Below the pieces are notes generated by a model that was not told the DNA's origin, did not search any database, and was given only the letters and a program-made list of their open reading frames with translations. Both the position numbers and the translations under genes were made by a program. This document shows, piece by piece, positions 8,362 to 17,890 of a stretch of DNA of 64,000 nt. Numbering within the stretch: position 1 is the stretch's first letter; each line of letters opens with the position of its first letter. The stretch comes from Armatimonadota bacterium (GTDB lineage: Bacteria; Armatimonadota; Zipacnadia; UBA1398; JAKPQA01), in NCBI GenBank assembly GCA_029547025.1, contig JAKPQA010000126.1, forward strand, positions 25,145 to 89,144. Direction: 5' to 3'.

Positions 8362-9572
8362 AGGATAAGTGTGTTCTCGCGTATTCTGGTGGCCTCGATA
8401 CTTCAGTGATCCTCAAGTGGTTGGTGGAGACATATGACTATGACGTGATTGCGTTCTGCGCCAACGTGGGGCAGGGCGACGACGAGCTCGAGGGCATCGA
8501 GCGCAAGGCGCTCGACAGCGGCGCTTGTGACGTCGTCGTGCGCGATGTCCGCGAGGAGTTCGTACGCGACTTCGTATTCCCGATCCTGAGAGCTGGAGCG
8601 GTGTACGAGGGCGCCTATCTCCTGGGGACCAGCATTGCCCGGCCGCTGCTGGCGAAGGAGCAGATCATGGTGGCCCGGCAGTCGGGCGCCACTGCGGTGG
8701 CGCACGGCGCCACCGGCAAGGGGAACGACCAGGTGCGCTTCGAGCTCACCTACCGCGCCTTTGAGCCCACCATCAGAATCATTGCTCCTTGGCGAGATGA
8801 CCAATGGCCCATCAAGGGCCGCCAGGATGCCATCGAGTACGCCCAGCGCCACGGAATCCCGATCAAGGCGACGGCCAGTAAGCCCTACAGCCAGGACGGC
8901 AACTTGCTCCACCTGAGCTATGAGGGCGGGATCCTCGAGGACCCATGGGCCTCGCCGCCTGAGGACATGTTCGAGCGCACCGTGGCGCCGACCGAGGCCC
9001 CCGACACCCCAGAAGAGGTGGATATCGAGTTCGAGAAAGGCACTCCCGTCGCGGTGAACGGTCAGCGTCTCGGTCCCGCCGCCCTTCTCGAGCGCCTCAA
9101 CGAGATGGCGGGGCGGCATGGCGTGGGACGCGTCGATATGGTCGAGAACCGCTACGTGGGGATGAAGTCACGAGGCGTCTATGAGACTCCGGGCGGCACC
9201 GTGATCCGGGAGGCCCACCGTGCCGTCGAGTCCATCACGATGGACCGCGAAGTGATGCGGATTCGCGACCGGATGCTGCCCGATTACGCTGCACTGGTCT
9301 ACAACGGCTACTGGTACTCCCCTGAGATGCGCGTCCTCAACACATTCATGGACGCCACACAGGAGAACGTCTCGGGCACGGCCCGGGTGCGGCTATTCAA
9401 GGGGAACTGCACAATCCTCGGGCGCAAGTCTCCGGTGTCCCTCTACCAGCCGCAGATCGCGAGCTTCGATGACGACCAGGGTGCCTATCAGCAGGCCCTG
9501 GCCACTGGTTTCATCGAACTGAACGCCCTTCGGCTCACCGTGGGCAAGATGGTACACGGAGACCCCCTGTAG
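8358..9572 (+). CDS. argG: Argininosuccinate synthase
   Basis: A 404-residue enzyme joining citrulline and aspartate with ATP in arginine synthesis. The N-terminus has the P-loop-like ATP motif [15 protein letters not shown]. Further family motifs are [28 protein letters not shown] and the C-terminal [10 protein letters not shown]. Length is normal for the family. The GTG start at 8358 overlaps the rnhA stop, with GGAAGGGGAG just upstream as ribosome-binding site. No other arginine gene is in the window, so the grouping with nif3 and rnhA is not a pathway cluster. Confidence 0.97.
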   Translation: MKDKCVLAYSGGLDTSVILKWLVETYDYDVIAFCANVGQGDDELEGIERKALDSGACDVVVRDVREEFVRDFVFPILRAGAVYEGAYLLGTSIARPLLAKEQIMVARQSGATAVAHGATGKGNDQVRFELTYRAFEPTIRIIAPWRDDQWPIKGRQDAIEYAQRHGIPIKATASKPYSQDGNLLHLSYEGGILEDPWASPPEDMFERTVAPTEAPDTPEEVDIEFEKGTPVAVNGQRLGPAALLERLNEMAGRHGVGRVDMVENRYVGMKSRGVYETPGGTVIREAHRAVESITMDREVMRIRDRMLPDYAALVYNGYWYSPEMRVLNTFMDATQENVSGTARVRLFKGNCTILGRKSPVSLYQPQIASFDDDQGAYQQALATGFIELNALRLTVGKMVHGDPL

Positions 9573-9748
9573 GCCGGTCAGGGCGACGAGAAGTACGTTG
9601 TGCGCGTTCGGACCCATAGTTGGCGCGACCCCGCTTCCGACGGGGAGCTCACCATGGCAGGATCTCCTACAGGAGACTGCGACACCCTCTGGCGAATGGG
9701 ACCAGGGAGTGTACCCACTGCAGTGCCCGGTGATGAGGAGGTAGCGCC

Positions 9749-10273
9749 TTGAGCGACATGTTCGAGGGGGCCAAAGAGGTGCAGCTGGTGGTCTTCGGCC
9801 TGGCGGACGAATCCTACGGGGTCCACGTGCTGGCCGTCGAGGAGATCATCCGCCTTCAGGAGATCACGGCCATTCCCCACGCGCCCGACTTCGTGGAGGG
9901 CGTCATCAACCTACGGGGCAGGGTGATCCCCGTTCTCGATCTGCGCAAGCGCTTCGGGCTCCCACCGGCAGAAGCCACGAAGTCAACTCGCATCGTCGTC
10001 GTCGAGGCCAGCGGGATGACTGTGGGCCTGGTCGTGGACTCGGTCGACGAGGTCCGGAATCTCCCGACGGACACCATCGAGCCGCCCTCGCCCATCGTGA
10101 CCACGGTGGACTCGGACTTCCTGATGGGCGTGGGCAAACTCCCTGCCGGCGGCGGGCAGGAACAGCTGGTGATCCTGCTCGATCTCGACCGGGTCACGAG
10201 CGTTGCCGAGCGGCAGGCCCTGTCAGCCCTGGGGGCAGGAGAGGAAGCTGCGGCGTTGCCGTCGGGCAACTAA
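9749..10273 (+). CDS. cheW: CheW-like chemotaxis adaptor
   Basis: A 174-residue CheW-domain protein (VFGLADESYGVHVLAVEEIIR, INLRGRVIPVLDLRKRFGL, VVDSVDEVRNL). CheW links methyl-accepting receptors to the CheA kinase. The start is TTG at 9749, chosen because GAGGAGG lies about seven bases upstream and the domain begins immediately after. It stands alone: no CheA, CheR or receptor gene is nearby. A 175-base gap with no clear terminator separates it from argG. Confidence 0.93.
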   Translation: MSDMFEGAKEVQLVVFGLADESYGVHVLAVEEIIRLQEITAIPHAPDFVEGVINLRGRVIPVLDLRKRFGLPPAEATKSTRIVVVEASGMTVGLVVDSVDEVRNLPTDTIEPPSPIVTTVDSDFLMGVGKLPAGGGQEQLVILLDLDRVTSVAERQALSALGAGEEAAALPSGN

Positions 10274-10438
10274 GCAGTCCCTCTCACAACCGGTCTCGAC
10301 ATGCATCGCGACGCACGGCCAGCTGCAACGGGGCTGGCCGCACAAGGTGTATGGGCGCGTTCGCCCGAATGCCCTGTAGCCTGCCCTGCAGCCTCGCGGG
10401 GCGGGCTTCACTTTCGAGCCGATCAAGGAGGATGACCC

Positions 10439-11239
10439 GTGGCCAAGCTAGGGTTGATCCACTACAACGCTCCCGGCCCGGACCTGGAGGGGTTTCTCAA
10501 CTACGCCGCGGAGACGGGCTTCGCCTATGTCGAGCTGCAGTGCCCTGATGTCTGGCCGGAGGGAGTCGACCACCCCGAGGCCCATGCCGAGAGCGTCCGG
10601 AAGCTCGTGGAGTCCAAAGGCCTGGCCGTCTCCGCCGTAGCGGCACACAACGACTTCGTCGTGCTCGGAGCTGACGAGATCGAGTTCCAGGTCACCCGGA
10701 TGCAGCGCGTCTGCAAACTCGCACAGATCGTCGGGACGAGCATCATTCGTACCGAAGGTGGATCGCCCAAAGAGAGCGTCCCCCCCGACCGGCAGGTCGA
10801 AGCCATGGCCGGGTGTCTGACGCGCTGCCGGGAGTTCATTGAGCCCATGGGCATCAAGTTGGCCGTCGACAACCATGGCTGGGTGACCAACGACGGAGAC
10901 CTGCTACTGGACTTGTTTGGGCGCGTAAACTCACCGAACGTCGGGTCCAACCTCGACACCATGAACCTGCGGTGGTTCGGGCATGACCTGGCGACCATCG
11001 ACCGGTTCTATGAGATCCTCGCCCCTTACGTGTTTCACACACATCTCAAAGATGGCACGGGCAGCCGCGAGAACTATGTGGGAGCCGCTTTGGGTGATGG
11101 CGAGATCCACCTGACCTACGCCGTCGAGCGGCTGAAGAATGCCGGCTTTGACGGTGTCTGGTGCGCGGAGTATGAGGGGCGGGAAGACTCGGCCATCGGC
11201 TATGCCAAGTGCCTGAAGTGGATGAAAGCCAACCTGTAG
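10439..11239 (+). CDS. Sugar phosphate isomerase/epimerase-like TIM barrel
   Basis: A 266-residue xylose-isomerase-like TIM-barrel protein. Candidate metal ligands lie in VDNHGW, SNLDTMN, FHTHLKDG and WCAEYEG, the usual Glu/Asp/His/Glu spacing of this superfamily. The substrate is unknown. The start is GTG at 10439 with a strong AAGGAGGAT six bases upstream. It is followed by a second family member and a Gfo/Idh/MocA oxidoreductase, a trio typical of sugar or polyol oxidation and epimerisation clusters. Confidence 0.88.
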   Translation: MAKLGLIHYNAPGPDLEGFLNYAAETGFAYVELQCPDVWPEGVDHPEAHAESVRKLVESKGLAVSAVAAHNDFVVLGADEIEFQVTRMQRVCKLAQIVGTSIIRTEGGSPKESVPPDRQVEAMAGCLTRCREFIEPMGIKLAVDNHGWVTNDGDLLLDLFGRVNSPNVGSNLDTMNLRWFGHDLATIDRFYEILAPYVFHTHLKDGTGSRENYVGAALGDGEIHLTYAVERLKNAGFDGVWCAEYEGREDSAIGYAKCLKWMKANL

Positions 11240-11269
11240 CCGCGTCGCGGTGCGGGAGGTCGAGGTCGA

Positions 11270-12064
11270 ATGAGCGGCTGGGATCGGGTCCACATGACGG
11301 TGTTCACCAAGCCGTGGAAGACGCTGACCATACCCGAGCTGGGCGAGTTCGTGGCGGGCCTCGGCCTCTCGGGGGTCGAGCTACCCGTCCGCCCGGGTTA
11401 CCAGGTGCCCCCAGAGAAGGTCTCAGAGTTGCCTCGGGTCGCCCGAGCGTTCAGGCAGCTCGGGCTTTCAATCACGAGCGTGGCCGGACCGACGGATGAG
11501 GCCACCATCGCCGCGTGCGGTGAGGCCGGCGTCTCCATCATTCGCATCTGCGAAGCCATCGATGATGATGGCTACCTCGCGACCGAGGCCCGGCTGCAGC
11601 GCAAGTATGCCGCCCTGGTGCCGCTCCTGGACAAGCATCGGGTGACGCTGGGCATCCAGAACCATTCCGGGAACCACGTGGCGAGCGCCATGGGACTCCG
11701 GCACCTCATCGAGCAGTTCGACCCGCGCCACATCGCCGCGGTGTGGGACCCCGCCCACACCGCGGTCAGTGGCGAGGAGCCGCACCTGGCCATCGACATT
11801 CTTGCGTCGCACCTGTGCATGGTGAACCTCAAGAACGTGTTCTGGCAACGCACGAATGGCCCCGAGGCCCCGGTGGCGGAATGGAGTATGTACTGGACCA
11901 CGGGCCGGCACGGTCTGGCCTCATGGCCTCGCGTGGTCGAGCTCCTGCGGGCCCGAGGGTATGCCGGGCCGGTGTGCCTGTGTGCCGAGTACAGCAGCGG
12001 CCACGACGTGAACCGGCTCATCGCGCAGGACATCGCCTTCGCCAAGTCGATCTTCGAGGGATGA
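11270..12064 (+). CDS. Second sugar phosphate isomerase/epimerase-like TIM barrel
   Basis: A 264-residue protein of the same superfamily as its upstream neighbour but clearly divergent. Motifs around the metal site are LGIQNHSGNHV, AAVWDPAHTAVSGEEP, MVNLKNVFWQR and CLCAEYSSGHD. It lies 30 bases after the first isomerase gene on the same strand. An upstream GGGAGG sequence supports the ATG at 11270. The two may act on consecutive intermediates of one sugar pathway; this is an inference from context. Confidence 0.85.
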   Translation: MSGWDRVHMTVFTKPWKTLTIPELGEFVAGLGLSGVELPVRPGYQVPPEKVSELPRVARAFRQLGLSITSVAGPTDEATIAACGEAGVSIIRICEAIDDDGYLATEARLQRKYAALVPLLDKHRVTLGIQNHSGNHVASAMGLRHLIEQFDPRHIAAVWDPAHTAVSGEEPHLAIDILASHLCMVNLKNVFWQRTNGPEAPVAEWSMYWTTGRHGLASWPRVVELLRARGYAGPVCLCAEYSSGHDVNRLIAQDIAFAKSIFEG

Positions 12065-12108
12065 GGCCCGCGCCCCACCCTTCCGGCCAGTGAGGGAGTG
12101 CTCGATCG

Positions 12109-13080
12109 GTGCCCGAAGTCATCCGCGCGGCCGCCATTGGTGCGGGCAGCATGGCCAATGCCGTCCACTACCCGTCACTCGCGTCGTTCGATGACGTCTC
12201 CCTTGTGGGCATCTGCGACCTGGATGTGAGCCGGCTCAATGCCACGGCCGATCGCTACGGTGTCGAGGGGCGCTACACGAACTACCAGGCCATGATCGAG
12301 GATCTGGCTCCCGATGCCGTCTATGCCATCGGGCAACCCCACATCCTGTTCGATGTCTGGATGTGGTGTCTCTCGCATGGCCTGAACTTGTACATCGAGA
12401 AGCCCATGGGTCTGTCATTACACCAAGCCCGGGCTCTGGCCCACGTCGCGGAGCGTAATGGCTGCATCACTCAAGTGAGTTTCCAGCGCCGCACGTGTCC
12501 CATGGTGGTGCAACTGAGGGAGGCATGCCTCAAGCGCGGACCAATCACCCATGGGGTCTGCCAGTTCTACAAGTGGGCCCCCGAGCCGTTCCTCGGTGCC
12601 CGAGATCACATGATGGACGACGGTGTGCACGCCATCGATACACTCCGGTGGATGTGCGGCGGCGAAGTGGCCGACATTCAGTGTGTCACGCGCCGTGTGG
12701 GTACCCCCGACATCAACTTCATCGTGGCAACACTCGGGTTCGACAACGGCGCCACCGGTGTTCTGATGAACAGCTGGACGAGCGGCCGGCGCGTGTTTCG
12801 CGTCGAGATGCACGCCCCGGGCATCTGTGCGGAGGCCGAGCACGAGGGCACAGGCCGGCTGTTCGCCGACGGCGATGCCGCCGGGACCGAGTATGATACG
12901 CGTGAGGTAGCGGGAAGCGATGAGTTTCACGTCTACGCCGGCTTCTCCGCCAAGCACCGTGAGTTCATCGACGCACTGAAGACGGGCACCCAGCCCGGTT
13001 CGCATTTCGGCGATGCCCTGAAGACCATGGAGGTCGCGGAGCGGATCCTGGCGCGGTCGCTGCTCGGACGCGAGTGCTAG
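12109..13080 (+). CDS. Gfo/Idh/MocA family NAD(P)-dependent oxidoreductase
   Basis: A 323-residue dehydrogenase with an N-terminal Rossmann fold (AAIGAGSMANAVHYPSL, glycine-rich loop) and the family EKP motif in LYIEKPMGLSLHQA, whose Lys is a usual catalytic residue. DDGVHAIDTLRWMCG matches the family motif carrying the conserved His. It probably oxidises or reduces a sugar, polyol or inositol-type substrate. The start is GTG at 12109 after TGAGGGAG. It is third in the isomerase-isomerase-oxidoreductase run and probably co-transcribed with it. Confidence 0.92.
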   Translation: MPEVIRAAAIGAGSMANAVHYPSLASFDDVSLVGICDLDVSRLNATADRYGVEGRYTNYQAMIEDLAPDAVYAIGQPHILFDVWMWCLSHGLNLYIEKPMGLSLHQARALAHVAERNGCITQVSFQRRTCPMVVQLREACLKRGPITHGVCQFYKWAPEPFLGARDHMMDDGVHAIDTLRWMCGGEVADIQCVTRRVGTPDINFIVATLGFDNGATGVLMNSWTSGRRVFRVEMHAPGICAEAEHEGTGRLFADGDAAGTEYDTREVAGSDEFHVYAGFSAKHREFIDALKTGTQPGSHFGDALKTMEVAERILARSLLGREC

Positions 13081-13194
13081 ATCCCGGATCGAGGAAGCCG
13101 CAACCGGCCCGGCGCCAGTGCGTCTCTACTGACATCCACACAGCGCGGCGGGGGTGACTCCTGTCCCTGCCGCGTCAGCGTTCCCGGGAGTGCC

Positions 13195-14127
13195 ATGGAA
13201 CCGGTCATCGAGTGCCAGGGGCTCACCAAGCGCTACGGCAGCTTGCTGGCCGTCGACCACGTGGACCTGGCCGTCGGTCGCGGCGAGGTGTTTGGGTTCC
13301 TGGGCCCAAACGGCGCGGGCAAGAGCACCACCATCCGCATGCTCCTCGGCCTGATTCGCCCCGATGCCGGTCGTGCACTGCTGTTCGGGCAGTCGGTGGC
13401 CGCCGGCCAGAGGCGGGTACTCAAGCGTGTGGGGGCTCTGGTGGAGTCTCCGGCCCTGTACGACTACCTGTCCGGCCGGAAGAACCTCGAGATCCTCTCC
13501 GACATGTCGGGCGGCTGCCCGCGCAAGCGAATCGACGAAGTGCTCGAGCTCGTGGGCCTGTCGGGCCGCCAGAAGGACCGCGTCGGGACCTACTCCCATG
13601 GCATGAGGCAGCGCCTGGGACTGGCCCAGGCGCTGCTGCCCAAGCCGGAGCTTCTGGTACTCGACGAGCCCGCAACGGGGCTGGACCCTGAGGGCATCGT
13701 CGAGATCCGCAACCTTCTACGGTACTTGGGAGAGTCCGAGCAGATGACGATCTTCGTATCGAGCCACCTGCTCCACGAGGTCCAGGCGACATGCACCGAT
13801 GTGGGGCTGCTGTCCCGCGGGCGACTGGTGACTCGGGGTCGCGTGGCCGACCTGCTGCGGCAGGGACACCTGGAGGCGACGATCGGCATCGACGACGCGG
13901 CCCGCGGCCGCGAGGTGCTCCGCTCGCTGCCGTTCGTCCTCGCGGTCGAGAGTGAAGACTCGGCGCTGCGCGTACGCGTCGAGGCCGAGCGGCTGGCAGA
14001 CGCGAACCGGGCGCTAGTGGCAGCCGGCCTGGCCGTGTCGGCCCTGGTACCTCGCCAGGGCAACCTCGAGGAGCTCTACATGTCTGTGATGACGGAAGCG
14101 GGCCATGCTTGCTCTAGTGCGGATTGA
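13195..14127 (+). CDS. ABC transporter ATP-binding protein (ABC-2 type exporter)
   Basis: A 310-residue nucleotide-binding subunit. Walker A is GPNGAGKST, the signature region is YSHGMRQRLGLAQAL (Gln-rich variant usual in this family), Walker B is LLVLDEPATGLDP, and the switch His is in SSHLLHE. The ~90-residue C-terminal extension is typical of CcmA/NatA-like exporters. The stop overlaps the permease start by 23 bases, so the two form one transporter. The cargo cannot be read from sequence. Confidence 0.93.
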   Translation: MEPVIECQGLTKRYGSLLAVDHVDLAVGRGEVFGFLGPNGAGKSTTIRMLLGLIRPDAGRALLFGQSVAAGQRRVLKRVGALVESPALYDYLSGRKNLEILSDMSGGCPRKRIDEVLELVGLSGRQKDRVGTYSHGMRQRLGLAQALLPKPELLVLDEPATGLDPEGIVEIRNLLRYLGESEQMTIFVSSHLLHEVQATCTDVGLLSRGRLVTRGRVADLLRQGHLEATIGIDDAARGREVLRSLPFVLAVESEDSALRVRVEAERLADANRALVAAGLAVSALVPRQGNLEELYMSVMTEAGHACSSAD

Positions 14128-15037
14128 GCTCAGCAAGCTCTATCGCCGACGCGGGACCTACGTCAGCTTCGCGTGCCTGGCTGCGCTCGTGCTGCTGGTG
14201 GCAGTTCCGATCTCGTGCTACAAGGAGAAGGTCGACCACAGTCTGCGCGACGAGCTCTCAAGCGGCATGGGCGACGACTGGGTGGTCGGGGGCAAGGTCC
14301 TGGCCGGGCCGTTCGTGCCGCGCGTCATGCTGTTTTGGCCCATGCGGAAGCTCGTGGTGAACATCCTCCTGGCACTGTTCGCCGCCATGGCCGGCGGCAG
14401 CGCCATTGCGGGGGAGTACTCAGCCGGAACGCTCCGGACGATCCTGACCCGTCCTCCGGCGCGATGGAAGGTGTTCGTCGCCAAGTTTGTGGTGATGGCC
14501 ATCTACGCGGCGTCCCTGGCCATCTTCTTCGGGCTGTTCGCCTTCATCGTGGGCTATGCCCTGTTCGGGCGAGGAGCCCTCGTCTTTGCCGACATGCCGG
14601 CAGACATGGGTTCGGGGCCTCGGCCGATGGGCGCACCCATCATCCAGGAGGGTGCCGCCGTGCAGATGCTGGGGCAGGCCTATCTGCTGATGGGAGTCTC
14701 CATCATTGCCGCCATGTCACTGGCGCTGTTCGTCTCGTCCTTCACATCGCACCCCCTGACTGCCGCCGGCGCCGCCCTTGGGATCCTCCTGCTCAGCACG
14801 ATCGTCGGCACCCTCGGTAGTGCGCCCAAGGAGATCGAGTTCCTGGCCTTCTTCAGGACCATCCGGCCCTACTTGCTGACGACGCACATGAACCTCTACG
14901 AGATCCCACTCGCCCGAGGACTGGACCAGGCGGCTCGGGTGGCTCTCACCAGCTCGGCCGGCTGGCTTGCGGGCTACTGCGCGGCCTTCTTCGCCGGCGG
15001 GTTGCTCGTGTTCCGGAGGAGGGACATCCTGTGCTAG
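14105..15037 (+). CDS. ABC-2 type transporter permease
   Basis: A 310-residue membrane protein with about six hydrophobic segments. The first is at residues ~22-40; others follow near IAGEYSAGTLRTILTRPP and at the C-terminus. GEYSAGTLRTILTRPPARWKVFVAK is the conserved cytoplasmic motif of ABC-2 permeases. It overlaps the ATPase gene upstream and the LolA-like gene downstream (GTGCTAG), so all three are translationally coupled. Confidence 0.9.
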   Translation: MLALVRIELSKLYRRRGTYVSFACLAALVLLVAVPISCYKEKVDHSLRDELSSGMGDDWVVGGKVLAGPFVPRVMLFWPMRKLVVNILLALFAAMAGGSAIAGEYSAGTLRTILTRPPARWKVFVAKFVVMAIYAASLAIFFGLFAFIVGYALFGRGALVFADMPADMGSGPRPMGAPIIQEGAAVQMLGQAYLLMGVSIIAAMSLALFVSSFTSHPLTAAGAALGILLLSTIVGTLGSAPKEIEFLAFFRTIRPYLLTTHMNLYEIPLARGLDQAARVALTSSAGWLAGYCAAFFAGGLLVFRRRDILC

Positions 15038-15717
15038 CACGACCCCGGTATGGTGTCACCCTGGCGACGCTACTGGCCATCTGGGCGGCCGTTCCGGCGC
15101 TCGGCGCAGAGCCGTCGGCGTCGCAGATCCTCAAACGGGCCCTCGACCTGAACAGCGGCATCGTGGACTACACGGCCAGAGCGCGCGCCGAGTTCCACGC
15201 CCCCGAGGGGGCCGACGTCCCGGAAGGCCAGCGTTCGATGGTCTTCGACTTCCGTGTCTTGTTCAAGCGGCCCAACCAGGTGAAGATCGAGGCCAACCAG
15301 CCAGTGATGCTCCCCAGACAGCTCTTCGCGTTTGGGAACCTGGGGACCACCATCGCCAGGGAGGGCAGGGTCTCCCTGGTCGGCAAGCGTGTGGTCGATG
15401 GCGTGCCGATCTACAATGTGCAGGTAGCGCCCCCCGAAGGCACTGAGGGCGCTAAGATGCTGTTCTGGATCCACGGCGCCAAGTGGACCGTGTTGCGCAT
15501 GAAGATGCCCGCTTCGGGAGGGAACCAGCAGAGCTTCGAACTCGACATCGCGTGGACGTACGCACGGGTTCAGGGCTACTACGTCCCGACGCGCATCTCG
15601 GTGAGCCTCCCTGGCATGATGTTCGGCCCCAACGTGTGGGGCCAGGGCCGGGCCAGCCTGACCATGACCGACTGGCGGATCAACGTGGGGCTCAAGGACT
15701 CGGTGTTCGCGAGGTAG
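15031..15717 (+). CDS. Secreted LolA-like outer-membrane lipoprotein-sorting-type protein
   Basis: A 228-residue protein with an N-terminal signal peptide (about 26 residues, cleaved near ALGA). The body resembles LolA/DUF2092-type proteins: an N-terminal region on cleaned-up lipid-carrier features, repeated beta strands (VFDFRVLFKRPNQVKIE) and no cysteine lipobox. It probably works in the periplasm on lipoprotein or lipid transfer. Coupling to an ABC-2 exporter supports an envelope-assembly role. The start is GTG at 15031 overlapping the permease stop. Confidence 0.7.
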   Translation: MLARPRYGVTLATLLAIWAAVPALGAEPSASQILKRALDLNSGIVDYTARARAEFHAPEGADVPEGQRSMVFDFRVLFKRPNQVKIEANQPVMLPRQLFAFGNLGTTIAREGRVSLVGKRVVDGVPIYNVQVAPPEGTEGAKMLFWIHGAKWTVLRMKMPASGGNQQSFELDIAWTYARVQGYYVPTRISVSLPGMMFGPNVWGQGRASLTMTDWRINVGLKDSVFAR

Positions 15718-15802
15718 GGAGGACCAAGGAGGCGGTCAGCTCCAGCCCCCTCCCCGGGGATCTGCACGGTTCCCACCCCGCGGCGAGGGACTGGATGGCC
15801 GA

Positions 15803-17659
15803 ATGGGCAGAATAGCGGTCCTCCCGGAGGACGTCGCCAACAAGATCGCGGCCGGCGAGGTCGTCGAGCGGCCGGCTTCGGTGGTCAAGGAGCTCGTCGA
15901 GAACTCACTCGATGCCGGCGCCACCCGGGTGACCGTGTACCTCGAGGATGGCGGGAAGAGCCTGATCCGCGTCGTCGATGATGGTCACGGCATGCCGCCG
16001 GACGACGCATACCTGGCCGTCCAGCCCCATGCCACCAGCAAGATCGCATCGGCGGCCGATCTGGCGGCCATCGAGACCCTCGGTTTCCGCGGCGAGGCTC
16101 TGCCCAGCATCGCCTCCGTCTCCGACTTCCTCATGACCACCCGCCCCTGGGACGCGGATCTGGGCACCGCGGTCTCGATCGAGGGCGGCCGGCCGCCTCG
16201 GGTCTATGAGGTCGGATGCGCACCCGGGACCACCATCACCGTCGAGCGGCTGTTCTGCAACGTGCCCGCCCGCCTCAAGTTCATGCGGACCACGGCCACC
16301 GAGCTCGCGCGGATCGTCGATCTCGTCGGACGCCTGGCTCTGGCTCACCCGCACATCGGCTTCACGGTCATCCACGAGGGCCGCGAGGTGCTCAGGTCCG
16401 ACCCATCCGACGATCTGCTGCCGAAGCTGGCCGACGTGCTCGGGCGCGCCGTGGCCGACGAGATGATCCCGATCGAGCACCACACGCCTCTGCTCGCGAT
16501 CACCGGCTTCGTCAGCCGTCCGACGGTCACCAAGGCCACCCGAGCAGGCCACTACCTGTTTGTGAACCGGCGGACGATCCGGTCGGCGGCACTGAGCCAC
16601 GCGATCGAACAGGGCTATGGCACCCTGGTCCCTCCTCAAAGGCACCCGGTTGGCGTACTCATGATCGCCATGGACGCGCGGCTTGTGGACCCGAACGTCC
16701 ATCCAACCAAGGCCGAGGTTCGCTTCGCACGCGAGTCCGAGGTGTTCCGGACCGTCCTGGCATCCGTGATGCAAGCCCTGGTGGAACACGACCTGGCACC
16801 CGAGGCCGCCCCCCAGGTGGCTCCGGAACTGACCTTGTCCTCTCCCGCTATCGCCTCGCGGCCCCCCACACCCAGGCAACTCACCGCAACCGGGCTCCTC
16901 CTGCCGTCCGCGCCTCGTGCCGTGCCGGCACCCGAGGAGATGGGGCCATTCCACGAGGTGCTGCGGCAGCGGATCGAGGCCGACGACGCGCCCATTCCGC
17001 CGGAGAGCACACCAGCGCCATCCGCTCGGGCCGATGCCTCACAGTCCGACGCCGGTACCTCGACCATGCCCGCGCCGGGGGCCCCCAGGGTCCGGCTGGT
17101 GGGCCAGGCCCTGTCCTCCTATGTGGTGGCCGAGATCGACGGCGCGCTGTGCATCATCGACCAACACGCGGCCCACGAACGGGTCCTGTTCGCCCAGGCG
17201 CTGGACGCTCTCATGGGTCGAGCACTGCCGTCCCAGGGGCTTCTGGTGCCCCTGACACTCCATCTGCCCGCGCCCGAGGCGACCGCACTCCGAGAGCACC
17301 AGGCCCTCCTCGAACAGCTCGGATTCCGCGTCGAGCCCTTTGGGGGCAACTCCGTCGTGGTGCGCTCGGTGCCGGCCGCCCTCGGCCGGCGCAGCCCACA
17401 CGCAGTGCTGACCGATATGGCCGAAGCCCTCTCGGGGCAGGGCGAGTTCGGACGGCTGCCTGATCCGCGGGAGAGGGCTGCAGCCTCCATGGCCTGCAAG
17501 GCTGCCGTCAAGGCGGACGACCCACTGACTCCCGAGGAGATGGCCGCACTGCTGCGTGATCTGGTGGCGGCCCCAGACCACGCGACATGCCCCCACGGCC
17601 GTCCGACCATCCTGCGCTTGCCGCCCGAAGCCCTGGCCCGCCAGTTCCGTCGGACGTAG
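15803..17659 (+). CDS. mutL: DNA mismatch repair protein MutL
   Basis: A 618-residue MutL. The N-terminal GHKL ATPase motifs are intact: ENSLDAGATRV, DDGHGM, TSKI and GFRGEALPSIASVS. After a Pro/Ala-rich linker (residues ~330-420), the C-terminal dimerisation and endonuclease region has D453QHAAHE459 but Ala464 where the canonical DQHA(x)2E(x)4E motif has its last Glu. The other endonuclease-associated motifs, ACKAAVKADD and CPHGRPT, are present. It may nick DNA poorly or use a variant metal site. No mutS is in the window. Confidence 0.96.
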   Translation: MGRIAVLPEDVANKIAAGEVVERPASVVKELVENSLDAGATRVTVYLEDGGKSLIRVVDDGHGMPPDDAYLAVQPHATSKIASAADLAAIETLGFRGEALPSIASVSDFLMTTRPWDADLGTAVSIEGGRPPRVYEVGCAPGTTITVERLFCNVPARLKFMRTTATELARIVDLVGRLALAHPHIGFTVIHEGREVLRSDPSDDLLPKLADVLGRAVADEMIPIEHHTPLLAITGFVSRPTVTKATRAGHYLFVNRRTIRSAALSHAIEQGYGTLVPPQRHPVGVLMIAMDARLVDPNVHPTKAEVRFARESEVFRTVLASVMQALVEHDLAPEAAPQVAPELTLSSPAIASRPPTPRQLTATGLLLPSAPRAVPAPEEMGPFHEVLRQRIEADDAPIPPESTPAPSARADASQSDAGTSTMPAPGAPRVRLVGQALSSYVVAEIDGALCIIDQHAAHERVLFAQALDALMGRALPSQGLLVPLTLHLPAPEATALREHQALLEQLGFRVEPFGGNSVVVRSVPAALGRRSPHAVLTDMAEALSGQGEFGRLPDPRERAAASMACKAAVKADDPLTPEEMAALLRDLVAAPDHATCPHGRPTILRLPPEALARQFRRT

Positions 17660-17804
17660 AAGCCCCAGGCCAGAGGCGCCAACTCCGGGCCGCTGGACGC
17701 CACCTCGCCGGGCGGGGTTGGGCCTCCAGGACTGTCACATCAGCTCGCCCGAATCGGGCGCTGCGCTCGCCCACGCATCAGCGTAAGGCCGGTGCGATGC
17801 CCGA

Positions 17805-17833
17805 TTGACATTCATTTTGGCAAGGGCTATCCT
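17805..17833 (+). promoter_or_regulatory. Sigma-70-type promoter of the SLH protein gene
   Basis: TTGACA at 17805-17810 and TATCCT at 17828-17833 are separated by exactly 17 bases, a near-ideal housekeeping promoter in a locally AT-richer patch. Transcription should start near 17840, giving a leader of about 50 bases. Confidence 0.75.
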
Positions 17834-17890
17834 TTTTTCGCCTAGAGGAGGCGCATCGAGCCGTCACGCCAAGAGAACGAGGTACTGCTG

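Noticed and set aside
9629..9645. Short hairpin after argG (ccccg/cgggg) as terminator
   Set aside because: Only five base pairs and no T-tract; too weak to list.
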